In this document: positions 18,124 through 27,513 of the stretch, in pieces
Layout of the letters: each line of letters starts with the position of its first letter
How positions within the stretch are numbered: position 1 is the first letter of the stretch
NCBI GenBank assembly: GCA_004173185.1
Contig: SEFZ01000003.1
Location: 124,001-188,000, forward strand
From: Sphingomonadales bacterium
GTDB lineage: Bacteria; Pseudomonadota; Alphaproteobacteria; Sphingomonadales; Sphingomonadaceae
Length of the DNA: 64,000 nucleotides
Direction of reading: 5' to 3'
Program-made: the position numbers and the translations under genes
Notes under the pieces: generated by a model
The model's database searches: none
Told to the model about the DNA's origin: nothing
Seen by the model: only the letters and a program-made list of their open reading frames with translations

Positions 18124-19761
18124 CTAGTCGGGCAGCCGCACGTTCGACTTGGGCAAGCGCGCCCGGCCAAGGATCATGTCGGCAGCCTTTTCAGCAATCA
18201 TGATGGTCGTCGCATTGGTATTCGCACTGACGATAGTTGGCATGATCGATGCGTCCACTACGCGCAGGCCCTCTATGCCGTGAACCTTGAGATCCGAACC
18301 GACGACAGACATGGCGTCGCGGCCCATTTTGCACGTGCCGGTCAAGTGGAAATCGGCGGACAAATTCGCCCGGAGATATTCATCCATCTTTCCGACACTG
18401 CAGTACTTTTCTCGGGAGCCGAACTCTTTGACGCCCAGCGCCCTATGTGCGGGCTGTGAGGCGATCTCGTCCCCGATTTCGACGGCGCGGCGCATCAGCT
18501 TAAGGTCATGGCTGGTTGACAGAAAATTGGACTTGATTCGGGGGGCGTCAGCCTGTTTGGCCGACCTCAGCTGGACCCATCCGGGCGCTTCGATACGCAG
18601 CGCACTCATGCAGTATGTGAACCCGTGAACATTCCGAACGGCTGTGCCGTTGCCGTCCACGATCACAGGGATAAGCTGCAGCTCAACGTCTGGATGGCCG
18701 ACAGCTGGATCGGAACGGAGAAACGCGCAGGTTTCGATATTATTGGTTGCAACCGGTCCGGTATGGGATGCCATCCACCGCATGCCGCTCAACATCATGC
18801 GATCATAACGCAGCAGCCCTGCGAGTGAATCAGGCTTGTCGATCGAGAATGTCATATAGACAAGCGGGTGATTCTCCAGGTTCTGGCCCACGCCCGGCAA
18901 ATCATTGATGCACGCTATTCCGTGCTCGGCAAGGTGACTGGAGGGGCCGATGCCCGAGAGCATCAGCAGCTGCGGGGATCCGATGGCGCCGCTGGCGAGG
19001 ATGACCTCGCGTTCCGCCATGACCGAAACATCCTTGTTATGACGCCGATAGTGCAAACCGGACACGCGATTGCCTTCTACCATGAGGCGCTGCGCGGCGG
19101 AGTGATCGGCAACCGTCAAATTCTTCCGGCCGGCAAATGGATGGATATAGGCGTGCGCTGCCGAAGCTCGTACGCCGCGATCGACGTTCATCTGAAAGGC
19201 GGCGAATCCTTCCTGCCGGGCCCCGTTTATATCGTCGCTATAGGCATATCCTGCCTGTTCGCCCGCGCTCAGAAAATGTTGATATAACGGGCACTCCAAC
19301 GAACCCGTCTTCACCGCGACGGGGCCGGAACCGCCTCGATACTCGCTTTCTCCGCCTTCCCAGGATTCAAGCCGCTTGAAATAGGGTAGCACATCGTTCC
19401 ATGACCAGCCGTTCGCGCCCTGGTTCTCCCACCGCTCGAAGTCGAGCGCATGGCCGCGGACGAAGCACATGCCGTTTATCGTCGACGACCCGCCGAGGAT
19501 TTTACCCCGAGGCTGGAAGATCGAGCGGCCATTCAAGGTCGGCTCCGGTTCACCCTGATACGACCAGTTGTAACGGGGGTGCTGCCAAATATGATCGAAC
19601 GCCGCCGGCATATCGATCCGCCACCGATCGTGGAGGCGGGCACGGCTTGGCCCGGCCTCGACGAGGAGAACCTCGATATCGGGATCCTCGGATAACCGCG
19701 CAGCCAATGCGCAGCCTGCCGAACCCCCGCCTACGACGATATAGTCATATTGCTTGAGCAT
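18124..19761 (-). CDS. GMC-family FAD oxidoreductase (choline dehydrogenase-like)
   Basis: This 545-residue flavoenzyme begins with the FAD-binding Rossmann motif VVGGGSAG (residues 9-16). It carries the GMC signature regions GKILGGSSTING and ERWENQGANGWSW. The C-terminal active-site His lies in DFHLTGTCKMG (about 472), with a second Asn in VSANTNATT (about 514-516). Family members oxidise alcohols to aldehydes or acids. I chose the ATG at 19761 because AAGGA lies 10 bases upstream and the FAD motif then sits at the usual position; the open frame extends upstream to 19962 without conserved sequence. It lies downstream of, and in the same direction as, a TonB receptor, so it may oxidise an imported alcohol. 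The substrate is unknown. Confidence 0.9.
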   Translation of the reverse strand: MLKQYDYIVVGGGSAGCALAARLSEDPDIEVLLVEAGPSRARLHDRWRIDMPAAFDHIWQHPRYNWSYQGEPEPTLNGRSIFQPRGKILGGSSTINGMCFVRGHALDFERWENQGANGWSWNDVLPYFKRLESWEGGESEYRGGSGPVAVKTGSLECPLYQHFLSAGEQAGYAYSDDINGARQEGFAAFQMNVDRGVRASAAHAYIHPFAGRKNLTVADHSAAQRLMVEGNRVSGLHYRRHNKDVSVMAEREVILASGAIGSPQLLMLSGIGPSSHLAEHGIACINDLPGVGQNLENHPLVYMTFSIDKPDSLAGLLRYDRMMLSGMRWMASHTGPVATNNIETCAFLRSDPAVGHPDVELQLIPVIVDGNGTAVRNVHGFTYCMSALRIEAPGWVQLRSAKQADAPRIKSNFLSTSHDLKLMRRAVEIGDEIASQPAHRALGVKEFGSREKYCSVGKMDEYLRANLSADFHLTGTCKMGRDAMSVVGSDLKVHGIEGLRVVDASIMPTIVSANTNATTIMIAEKAADMILGRARLPKSNVRLPD

Positions 19762-19858
19762 CAGCAAAGCGTCCTTGATGTCATCCGCCAAGCGGCATTT
19801 GAAACTGCCCGACATCGCGTGGGCGTGCGATCTCCGCTCCCGGACGAGCGAAGAGGTG

Positions 19859-19903
19859 CTCCCCCTCCCATTTGCGTGGCCGAGTTCACGCGGAGAGGGG
19901 GAG
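19859..19903 (-). repeat. Two-part inverted repeat between TonB receptor and GMC genes
   Basis: A perfect 9-bp inverted repeat (CTCCCCCTC at 19859-19867 and GAGGGGGAG at 19895-19903) encloses an inner 5-bp stem (GCGTG/CACGC). It lies in the 227-bp gap between the receptor stop and the GMC start, on the transcribed strand of both. No T-run follows. It could be a transcript-stabilising or attenuating hairpin. Confidence 0.45.
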
Positions 19904-19988
19904 GCGTAGGAAGCAAGCGCTCGGCTGCATGAACGTCTTTCGTTCGCAGAGTAATCGATCACTCCAGCTGATGCAGTCGTGTGTTCGA

Positions 19989-22376
19989 CTAGAAGGTCTT
20001 GGTGACTTCCAGACCAGCTGTCCGCGGCCGATTGGCGTTGTACGAGACATCGGGCCCGGAGAAGAGCGAATTGCCCGGCTGGTAACTACGCGCATCCTTA
20101 TATTGTTTGTTGAACAGATTGTCGACGAATGCGCGGATCGTCCAACCCGCACCTTCGATTCGAACAGACGCATTGGACAACCAGTATCCGCGCAGCCGGA
20201 GATAACTATCATTAGGCGCGGCTTCGGCGACCAACGCACCGGTGCCAGGATCGCTGACCGGGCGGAAGGGACCGAAATCAGCATAGCTTCCACCCGTGTA
20301 GGAGGACAGCCAGTTGAAACCGAATGTGAAGTCCCCTCCAATCGAAGTCTCGTAGTCGGCCATCAGCGACAGATTGTGCTGGGGAACAAGGGGCGCGCGC
20401 TCGCCCTTGAAACCGATGCCTTCGGCGCTTTGCGTCAGTTTCGCATCGGTGTAGCTGTAGCCGACATTGAACGACAAACCGCGGGCGATCATGTCGCGGA
20501 TTTGTAGCTCCACCTCGGCGCCGTTCGAGACTGCCTTGCCGGCATTTCCGCGATAGGGAAACCCGAGCGGGGTGAATACTGTCGTCTGGATATCCGACCA
20601 GTCGATATGGAAGATGTCGGCGCTGACATATATCCGGTTAGCGTTGAGCGCGAACTTGCCGCCCACCTCATAACTCAGAATGTTGTCCGAATTGAACTGA
20701 CGCCCTTCCGCAGGGATGCCCGAATTGGGCGTCAGCAGGTTGAAGCCTCCGGGACGAAAACCTTGGGCGATCGTGACATAGGCGAGGGCGTCGTTGTCAA
20801 ACTTGTACGACGTGTTGAAGCGGAAGACGCTCCCTTTTTCCGAGTATTTCCCTCGCGAATATTCTGCGTCCAATGGTTCGGTGCGCGCCAGGCCGTTCGC
20901 GTCCCGCGCATCCGGGCCAAACCATTGATCGATCGAATAGAAGGTGCCGCTACCCCGATATTGGAAATATCGACCCCCGATCGACGCCTGCCATGCGTCA
21001 GTGAGATCATATTTCAGCTCGCCGAAAGCCGCGAAGCTGCTCGTCGCGCGGCGGTCGAGAAACGTATATTCCTTATCGTCGTTCAGCTCGGCGCCGATGA
21101 TATTCTGTTCGAAATCATCCTGCCGGGGAAAGGGCACGGGCACATATTCTTGCTGTTTTTCCTGCAATCTGACCTTGTTGTAATAGCCACCAACGATCCA
21201 GTTGAATGGTCCCGCCGAATCCGAGACCAATCGGACTTCCTGAGAGAGGCTGTTGGATCGCGCGCGACGCTCGGTATATTCGTCGAACTCTGGAATCGCT
21301 TCCGGCGGGAGGAAGCTTCCGAGAATGACGTCGCGGATCGTGAAGGTGTCGTCATCGCTCGAACTGAAGCGCTCGGTGACGTAGGAGGTGCTCGAGGTGA
21401 GCTTGGCCCATTCGAAATCGTAGGTCGCGGTCAAGTTCGATAACGCGGCGTTGAAACGCGTGTCGCCGGGAAAAGCATATTGGACGGTGAGGGGTGGCTG
21501 CGATTCCCTGACGAAGCCCAGATCGCCATAACGCGCCCGTTGAGTCTGATAAGTCAGAGCAATATCGAGCCGGTCCGTGGGTTGCAGAAGCAGGGCAACA
21601 CGCACCGATGTGGTGCGGTCATCGTTCACGTTATTGCTGCCAAGCCGGATATTGTCGATATAGCCATCATTGACATAGCGTCCGACATTCGCGCGCAGAG
21701 CGACACCTGCGGCTAGGGGTATGTTGATCATTCCTGTCAGGCTGTAGTTCGCTCCGCCATGGTCGGTCGACGACAGTTCGGCGCTCGCACGACCCTCAAG
21801 CTCGGACATGTCGGGCTTTTTCGAGATATAGCGGATCGTCCCGCCGATCGCGGCCCCTCCGAACAGCGTGCCTTGGGGACCGCGCAGGACCTCGACGCGC
21901 TCCATATCGATCAATTTCAGATCGAGCGGCGACGCTCGGTAAGGAAGATCCATCGGAACCTCGTCGACATAGACCGTCGTGGTAGGAGCGAGTGCCCCCT
22001 CCGAGCCCGTGCGCAAGCCGCGCAAAACCAAGATGACACCTCCCCGCGGTCCTCTGTCTGTCACGCTCAGCCCTGGGACGCTGCGCGCGAAATCCGCGAT
22101 ATCGGTCGCCCCCGACTTTTCCAGCATGTCGCCGGAAATTGCCTGGATATTGAAGGGAACGTCTTTGACGGTCTGCGCGCGGCGCGTCGCCGTCACGATG
22201 ATATCATTGCCGTCCTGAGACTGCTCGGCATGCCCCTGCGCGCCCTGTTCTTGCGCGGTCTGCTGTTCCGACAAATCCTGGGCGTTCGCCTGTGCGGGCA
22301 AGGCAATAACGAAGGCCAACGTCCAGAATGACCCGCTCGCCAGCCAGAACATGTTGCAGCTAATTTTTTTGATCAT
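19989..22376 (-). CDS. TonB-dependent outer-membrane receptor
   Basis: This 795-residue protein has a signal peptide (cleavage after QANA, near residue 32), a Gln-rich linker, a TonB box (DIIVTATRRAQ), a plug (LRGLRTGSEGALAP, VEVLRGPQGTLFG-x-AAIGG) and a 22-strand-type barrel ending in Phe (VTKTF). It transports a substrate across the outer membrane. No STN domain is present. It starts divergently from the RpiR regulator gene, and the 190-bp intergenic region contains candidate operator half-sites. The downstream gene in the same direction is the GMC oxidoreductase. The neighbouring D-glutamate genes suggest a D-amino-acid-containing substrate; this is inferred. Confidence 0.93.
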   Translation of the reverse strand: MIKKISCNMFWLASGSFWTLAFVIALPAQANAQDLSEQQTAQEQGAQGHAEQSQDGNDIIVTATRRAQTVKDVPFNIQAISGDMLEKSGATDIADFARSVPGLSVTDRGPRGGVILVLRGLRTGSEGALAPTTTVYVDEVPMDLPYRASPLDLKLIDMERVEVLRGPQGTLFGGAAIGGTIRYISKKPDMSELEGRASAELSSTDHGGANYSLTGMINIPLAAGVALRANVGRYVNDGYIDNIRLGSNNVNDDRTTSVRVALLLQPTDRLDIALTYQTQRARYGDLGFVRESQPPLTVQYAFPGDTRFNAALSNLTATYDFEWAKLTSSTSYVTERFSSSDDDTFTIRDVILGSFLPPEAIPEFDEYTERRARSNSLSQEVRLVSDSAGPFNWIVGGYYNKVRLQEKQQEYVPVPFPRQDDFEQNIIGAELNDDKEYTFLDRRATSSFAAFGELKYDLTDAWQASIGGRYFQYRGSGTFYSIDQWFGPDARDANGLARTEPLDAEYSRGKYSEKGSVFRFNTSYKFDNDALAYVTIAQGFRPGGFNLLTPNSGIPAEGRQFNSDNILSYEVGGKFALNANRIYVSADIFHIDWSDIQTTVFTPLGFPYRGNAGKAVSNGAEVELQIRDMIARGLSFNVGYSYTDAKLTQSAEGIGFKGERAPLVPQHNLSLMADYETSIGGDFTFGFNWLSSYTGGSYADFGPFRPVSDPGTGALVAEAAPNDSYLRLRGYWLSNASVRIEGAGWTIRAFVDNLFNKQYKDARSYQPGNSLFSGPDVSYNANRPRTAGLEVTKTF

Positions 22377-22424
22377 GGTCCCCCCAATTTGTCGTGACGG
22401 CGAGTCTTGACCTTGCCGATGAAA

Positions 22425-22457
22425 GACATATTTATGTCACGATATCAGTCAATGTCA
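22425..22457. promoter_or_regulatory. Candidate operator between TonB receptor and RpiR genes
   Basis: A palindrome GACATA-TT-TATGTC (22425-22438) is followed by a second ATGTCA (22452-22457), 18 bp after the first ATGTCA (22434). The same half-site recurs before dgcN and before the permease/aldehyde dehydrogenase pair. It sits between the divergent receptor and regulator genes, where an autoregulating RpiR protein could bind. Assignment to this regulator is inference. Confidence 0.5.
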
Positions 22458-22566
22458 AATTGCTGCCATTCCGGGGGGATGCGATGGCGTTTTTGCAGAA
22501 AGCCGTTACTGGACTGAGGGTGCCCGGCTAGCGCCGGACGGTGGTGTGTTGCCAAGGAATGCCAAG

Positions 22567-23448
22567 ATGTCGCGTGACCTGTTGCAAAGGTTGGAGCAAG
22601 ATCTGCCCGGATTTACCCGAGCAGACCGAACGATCGCCAATTTCATCCTGGCGAACAGGGGCGATATCGCTTTCGAATCCGCGCATTCGCTCGCAGCGAA
22701 GCTGAAGGTAAGTCCGAATACCGTCGGGCGGTTTGCCCGCAAGGTGGGATATCTCCATTTCAAGGATTTGAAATCCGGTCTGAGGATGACGATGACGGGG
22801 GTGCCCTGGCTGGTCGGGGACCAACTTGCAAAATTCGTCGACGGTCAAAGCGCCTTCGGGCGTACGCAGCGAAGCCTTGAGCTTGAACTGGCGGGGCTGA
22901 TAGATGTATATGGACTAACCGAAAGTGACAGCTGGCAGCGTATCGTGAAGCTGCTGTCTACGGCTCGACAAATTCATGTGGCGGGCTTTCAGACCGAACG
23001 CGGTTCGGCGGTAACGCTGGCCAATCTGCTGCAATATGCTCGTGACGGCGTCAGCGTCGCAGACGCGACCTCCGGAAATTTTCAAGATGTTCTGATGGGG
23101 GATCCCGCTGACCGGTGCCTCATTCTCATCGATATCAGACGCTATTCGAAGCAATGCCATGCTTTGGCCGCAGAAGCCTCGAAAAAGGGCCTCGCGATCG
23201 TCATGATCACGGATAAATTTTGCGATTGGATCCACGAGTTCACAGCGGATGTCATCGCCGTGCCGACTGAAGTCGAACTGTTTTGGAGTTCGCAAGTCTC
23301 TCTCGCCTGCGCAATCAACCTTCTCGTCAATGATGTCATAGGGGCGCTTGGCACGGACGTGGAAAAACGTCTCGAGGGGCTGTCCGAGCTATATGAAGCC
23401 CAGACGGGATACATAACGGGAGCATCGCGGAAAAATTCCGCACTCTGA
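22567..23448 (+). CDS. MurR/RpiR-family transcriptional regulator
   Basis: This 293-residue protein has an N-terminal helix-turn-helix (about residues 1-75; SAHSLAAKLKVSPNTVGRFA) and a C-terminal SIS domain (about 130-260; IHVAGFQTERGSA and RCLILIDIRRYSKQC). Such regulators sense a sugar phosphate, amino sugar or related metabolite. I chose the ATG at 22567 because AAGGAA lies 7 bases upstream; a GTG at 22546 is possible. It lies divergent from a TonB receptor and 155 bp upstream of dgcN. Control of this receptor and of the D-glutamate genes is likely but not shown. Confidence 0.88.
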   Translation: MSRDLLQRLEQDLPGFTRADRTIANFILANRGDIAFESAHSLAAKLKVSPNTVGRFARKVGYLHFKDLKSGLRMTMTGVPWLVGDQLAKFVDGQSAFGRTQRSLELELAGLIDVYGLTESDSWQRIVKLLSTARQIHVAGFQTERGSAVTLANLLQYARDGVSVADATSGNFQDVLMGDPADRCLILIDIRRYSKQCHALAAEASKKGLAIVMITDKFCDWIHEFTADVIAVPTEVELFWSSQVSLACAINLLVNDVIGALGTDVEKRLEGLSELYEAQTGYITGASRKNSAL

Positions 23449-23522
23449 CTTTTGCCGATCGTTGCCGGTCCGTCGCTATCGACGGTACAATCTTCGCTGG
23501 CCCGCAAAATGCCGCGCCTAAA

Positions 23523-23539
23523 ATGTCAGATTTTTGTCA
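23523..23539. promoter_or_regulatory. Candidate operator upstream of dgcN
   Basis: Two direct half-sites, ATGTCA (23523-23528) and TTGTCA (23534-23539), lie 65-80 bp before the dgcN start. TTGACC at 23541 followed by an AT-rich stretch (TATTTTTATA) could be the promoter, so a bound regulator would overlap it. The half-sites match those at 22425-22457 and 27515-27548. Confidence 0.45.
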
Positions 23540-23603
23540 CTTGACCCAATAATGATATTTTTATACCGAATATCGTCCAGTGGGACAGGGAAGCGTCGGG
23601 CAA

Positions 23604-24614
23604 ATGGACATACCGGGTAAATATCTTCTTTTCGTGGCGGACGCTCCAGATCGTCTAAGCGCCAAAACCGCTTTCGGACTGCGTGACTGGGCGGGCGAAA
23701 AATGCATCGCTCAATGGCGCACGGCCGAATGTCAGGTGGATCTCGACCTTCGCGACATGTCGTTCGAATCCGCATATGACGCGGGCGCCCGCACATTGGT
23801 GATCGGGATCACCCCGTTTGGCGGCGCTCTTGCGCCAAGTTGGATCGACCCGTTGATCGCAGCGCTAAAGGCCGGACTCAATATCGCCAGCGGCATGCAC
23901 GTCGCGCTGGAAAGCGTGCCTGAAATTGCCGAAGCTGCGAAATCCTATGGCCGTCTGCTTTTCAACGTGCGTGTGCCCCGGCAGGACTATTCGGTCGCGT
24001 CCGGTCGCAAACGGAGCGGCAAGCGGCTTCTCATGGTCGGGACCGATTGCGCAGTAGGTAAGAAATACTCAGCTTTGGCGATTGCCCGTGAAATGAACGC
24101 GCGCGGCCTTCGCGCCACCTTTCGTGCAACCGGGCAGACGGGCATTCTCATCGCGGGTGACGGCGTTCCGATGGATGCCGTCAAGTCGGACTTTGTCGCC
24201 GGGGCCGCGGAGGCGCTCTCACCGGACAATCACCCGGAGCATTGGGACGTCATCGAAGGCCAAGGATCGCTATTCCATCCCGCATATGCGGGCGTCGCGC
24301 TCGGGTTGCTGCACGGCTCCCAGCCTGATGCATTCATCGTTTGCCATGCGGCGGACCGGTCCCATATCGACGGATATCCTGCTTTCGCTATTCCCAGTCT
24401 CGAGAAATGCATTGCTGTTAATCTTGAAGCAGCACGCCTCACCAATCTCCAAGCGCGTTGCGTCGGCATAAGCCTCAATACATCCGCACTCCCGATGGCT
24501 GCGCGCGAAACCGCTCTGCGGGACGTCGCGCTGGAACTAGGCTTGCCCTGTGTCGACCCAATTTTGACAGGCGCTGCGCCATTGGTCGACGCGCTCGAAA
24601 TCACTTACGGCTAG
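23604..24614 (+). CDS. dgcN: DUF1611 protein, D-glutamate N-acetyltransferase DgcN
   Basis: This 336-residue cytoplasmic protein belongs to the DUF1611 family. Characterised members (DgcN) transfer an acetyl group from acetyl-CoA to D-glutamate. An N-terminal domain (about 1-130) is followed by a P-loop-like domain with VGTDCAVGKKY (about 145-155) and ATGQTGILIAGDGVPMDAVKSD shortly after, shown here as separate pieces ATGQTG and GVPMDAVKSD. The HWDVIEGQGSL and IVCHAADR regions are also typical. I prefer the ATG at 23604, with AGGGA upstream, over a GTG at 23580. The enolase-superfamily partner dgcA starts 12 bp after the stop codon, and this pairing is the main support for the name. Activity on another D-amino acid cannot be excluded. 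Confidence 0.82.
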   Translation: MDIPGKYLLFVADAPDRLSAKTAFGLRDWAGEKCIAQWRTAECQVDLDLRDMSFESAYDAGARTLVIGITPFGGALAPSWIDPLIAALKAGLNIASGMHVALESVPEIAEAAKSYGRLLFNVRVPRQDYSVASGRKRSGKRLLMVGTDCAVGKKYSALAIAREMNARGLRATFRATGQTGILIAGDGVPMDAVKSDFVAGAAEALSPDNHPEHWDVIEGQGSLFHPAYAGVALGLLHGSQPDAFIVCHAADRSHIDGYPAFAIPSLEKCIAVNLEAARLTNLQARCVGISLNTSALPMAARETALRDVALELGLPCVDPILTGAAPLVDALEITYG

Positions 24615-24625
24615 AGGGCAGGGTC

Positions 24626-25636
24626 GTGGAAGTCGAACTGCAGATCGAATGCTGGCCATTGGTGGAGCCTTTCCACATTGCCGGCAAATCCTATTTGGAA
24701 ATCGAATGCGTTGTGGCCATCGTCCGCGATGGCGAGCATTTCGGCCGCGGCGAGGCTGCCGGCGTGGACTATCTTGGCGAAACCGCAACGAGCATCGTCT
24801 CCGCGATTGAAGCAGCGAAGCCCTCGCTAGGATGCCGCGCGGATCGCGTTATGTTGCGATCATTGTTGCCAGCGGGAGGGGCACGGAACGCCCTTGATTG
24901 TGCGATGTGGGAGTTGGAAGCGTCGATATCGGGCGTGCCCGCATGGCAGCGGGCAGGCGTCGCGTCGCCGACGCCTCGGCTGACGACGTGCACGATCGGT
25001 GCCGGTTCACCTCAGCATGTTGCTGGTCAGGCCGCGGCGTACAGGCAAGCGCGGGCACTCAAGGTCAAGTTGCTGGGCGATGCGCTCGACGCTGATCGCG
25101 TCCGTGCTGTGCGCGCAGCGAGACCGGACGTGTGGTTAAGCGTCGATGGCAATTGCGGCTTCTCGAGGGAGAGTTTGCAACACGTCATACCCACGTTGGT
25201 GGAATGCCGAGTATCCCTGATCGAGCAGCCAATGCCGGTGGAGCGAGATGCAGAATTGATTTCCATCGATTCTCCAATTCCGTTTGGGGCCGACGAAAGC
25301 GTTCAGGATCTTGCCTCGCTTCGGACGCTGACGGACGCTTATTCGGTCGTGAACCTGAAGCTCGACAAATGCGGCGGCCTTACCGAAGCGCTCGAGATGG
25401 TGGATGTCGCAAGAGCCCGTGGTAAGAAAATAATGGTGGGCAATATGATCGGAACCTCGCTTGCTATGGCGCCCGCCTATATCGTCAGCCAGTTTTGCGA
25501 CATTGTCGATCTTGATGGGCCGATATTTCTCCAAGCTGATCGCGACGCCCCCGTCGTCTATCGCGATGGCATGGTGTGGTGCCCCGGCGACGTTTGGGGC
25601 GGCGGATCGATACGGACGGCGGCAACCGTTAGCTAA
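24626..25636 (+). CDS. dgcA: Enolase-superfamily N-acetyl-D-glutamate racemase DgcA
   Basis: This 336-residue protein is a muconate-cycloisomerase/dipeptide-epimerase type enolase-superfamily enzyme. The catalytic K-x-K is K146 and K148 (ALKVKLL). Metal ligands are D174 (SVDGN), E200 (LIEQP) and D223 (GADES), and the opposite catalytic Lys lies in NLKLDKCGG (about 245-248). DgcA converts N-acetyl-D-glutamate to the L form, after which deacetylation yields L-glutamate. No deacetylase gene is adjacent. The start is a GTG at 24626, preceded by AGAGGGCAGG and 12 bp after the dgcN stop codon; the frame is open further upstream, but only as an overlap with dgcN. A dipeptide-epimerase function is the main alternative. 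Confidence 0.82.
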   Translation: MEVELQIECWPLVEPFHIAGKSYLEIECVVAIVRDGEHFGRGEAAGVDYLGETATSIVSAIEAAKPSLGCRADRVMLRSLLPAGGARNALDCAMWELEASISGVPAWQRAGVASPTPRLTTCTIGAGSPQHVAGQAAAYRQARALKVKLLGDALDADRVRAVRAARPDVWLSVDGNCGFSRESLQHVIPTLVECRVSLIEQPMPVERDAELISIDSPIPFGADESVQDLASLRTLTDAYSVVNLKLDKCGGLTEALEMVDVARARGKKIMVGNMIGTSLAMAPAYIVSQFCDIVDLDGPIFLQADRDAPVVYRDGMVWCPGDVWGGGSIRTAATVS

Positions 25637-26080
25637 CCGATTAGGGGGCATATTCGGCACCATTTGCCACTGCCAGAACCGCTATAGTTAGGCCATGCCA
25701 TGGTGACGTGCTGGTGAAAGACATTTTGACACGGATCATTTTCACGCCGCCGGGTAGTTCTTACTTATCAGCAGTCCCTGTGGGCCCGCTTCGTCTTTTC
25801 GGCTGACGGGCCCTTGCCCTCGCTTCAAGTGGTCGATCTTCAAGTACGGCCGCACCCGATGAAGCTCCTTAGCCCTTTCCTTCTCGAACGCATTGATCTT
25901 CGATCCCGGGCGCCCGATGCCGGCAGCCTGAATTTATCTCCGTGGTTGCGCTCGCGTCTGTGCACCCAATTGAGACGCTCGACCAAAGACGATGAGTTGC
26001 CGCGATCGAGCGCAGAAGAAGCGGCTGGCAATGATAGGAATAGATGGCCGGTTCTACCGAGCTAATGACCGACTGGTGGA
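25637..26080. other. Convergent intergenic region with a GC-rich inverted repeat
   Basis: These 444 bp separate dgcA from the convergent permease gene. An inverted repeat GGGCCCG (25782-25788) and CGGGCCC (25807-25813) with an 18-nt loop may end transcription, but no T-run follows. Short open frames here have no recognisable family or ribosome-binding site. Confidence 0.4.
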
Positions 26081-27454
26081 CTAGTCATCGGGCCCGCGTA
26101 GAACCCACTCGCCGCGCTTTCTCAAAACCATCAGATAATAAGCAGCGGAAACCGCCAGCACCGCGACCGTCGTCAGGAAGCTGAGCAGACCCGTGTCGGG
26201 ATCAGATATGTTGGTGTAAATGACATAGGTAAATGCCAGCATCGCTAATATGGGCGGCAAGGGGAATAAGCGCATTCGGTACGCACCATGAGCGGTTGAG
26301 CCTTTGCGGCGACCCTCGATGACAGCCACGCACAGAATGCCATAAATCATCATCAAGGCAGTGCCGGTGGCTATCAGCAGAAAATCGAAATCGACCAGGC
26401 AAAGCATGCTCGCAAGTGCCCCTGTGACCAGCGTTGCTACCCAAGGCGTCTTGAAACTGGGGTCGATCTTGATCAGTGCGCGATTGATCGGACCGGACCA
26501 GACCTCGTCTCGCCCCGTGCTGAAGAACATTCGGGATGCCAGAATGATGATCGCGATATTGGCGTTGAGGATTGCCAAAGCGACAGCGAGGTTCATTGTC
26601 AAAGCAAGCGCGGGACCACCTCTGGCAAGAACGAATTCTCCAAACATGGCGTCGGACTGCAAGCGGGCGGTCCCGTCGGCTGCGCTGTGCAGTAGAGCGG
26701 CCAGAGGCACCACTTGGGCGATCACGCTGATCACGACCGCCCAAAGAATGGCGCGGGCGATATGTCGTGAGGCACCCTGTGTTTCTTCGCCCAAATAGAT
26801 TGCACTTCCGAAGCCGTAAAAAGCGAAGATCGCCGCCGAAACCCCCAAGCCCAGATTGTTCAGACCCATTGGGACAAGGGCGCCCGATGGATCGACGATC
26901 GTCGGCTGCGCGAACAAACTGGCCCAAGGCATCGTTGGGCCGGTGAAGCCGAGGATCGCAACGACAAGCAAGGCGAGAAGTTCGAGGCCGAGAAAGAGCC
27001 CGGTCACAAGTGCGTTGGTGCGGACGCTCAATAACGCACACAGGGTCGTCACCACGAGGCAGATCAGCGCATCCGCCAGCGGCGAAGTTCCAGGGAGAAT
27101 AGCTTCGACATATGTGCCCAAGCCCAAGGCAACGATCGCGATCCCGAGCATCATAACGAAGATGTTGAGCCCGAGCACGACGAAGCCTGCCAAAGGCCCC
27201 ATGATTCTGCCGACCATGGCATATTCCCCGCCGGCCAGCGGAAAGGCGGAACCGAGCTCAGCGTAAACGAAAGCGATCATCAGGCTGATAAATCCGGCAA
27301 TGAGAGCCGCCGCGAGAGCGCCGGTTCCGGCTTGCTGAACGACGCCCGGCATGACGATGAAAACCGACGACGCCGGCGTGACGCAGGAAATGGTTATCAG
27401 CAGACAGCCGATCATTTTCATGCTGCGGCTGAACGATGGCGTGGAAGAACTCAT
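26081..27454 (-). CDS. APC-superfamily amino-acid permease
   Basis: This 457-residue inner-membrane protein has about twelve hydrophobic segments and the APC signature near the N-terminus (VFIMPGVVQQAG, PLAGGEYAMVG). It resembles amino-acid/polyamine transporters that import amino acids with protons. I chose the ATG at 27454 because AAGGGG lies 10 bases upstream and the first membrane helix follows at once; the frame is open to 27520. It starts divergently from the aldehyde dehydrogenase gene, and the 174-bp gap holds candidate operator half-sites. Transport of D-glutamate or a related amino acid is suggested by dgcN/dgcA nearby, but specificity is not visible. Confidence 0.88.
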   Translation of the reverse strand: MSSSTPSFSRSMKMIGCLLITISCVTPASSVFIVMPGVVQQAGTGALAAALIAGFISLMIAFVYAELGSAFPLAGGEYAMVGRIMGPLAGFVVLGLNIFVMMLGIAIVALGLGTYVEAILPGTSPLADALICLVVTTLCALLSVRTNALVTGLFLGLELLALLVVAILGFTGPTMPWASLFAQPTIVDPSGALVPMGLNNLGLGVSAAIFAFYGFGSAIYLGEETQGASRHIARAILWAVVISVIAQVVPLAALLHSAADGTARLQSDAMFGEFVLARGGPALALTMNLAVALAILNANIAIIILASRMFFSTGRDEVWSGPINRALIKIDPSFKTPWVATLVTGALASMLCLVDFDFLLIATGTALMMIYGILCVAVIEGRRKGSTAHGAYRMRLFPLPPILAMLAFTYVIYTNISDPDTGLLSFLTTVAVLAVSAAYYLMVLRKRGEWVLRGPDD

Positions 27455-27513
27455 CCCCTTCAATCCCCTTTTTTCATCACAGACAACGCTATCGGCGCCG
27501 CTATGCAATAAAT

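Noticed and set aside
17152..25636. Microcystin-degradation (mlr) locus, because a CPBP protease lies near D-glutamate genes
   Set aside because: MlrA is a CPBP-family protein and sphingomonads carry mlr genes, but no MlrB-type serine hydrolase, MlrC-type DUF1485 peptidase or MlrD transporter was found. The CPBP motifs are generic to the family.
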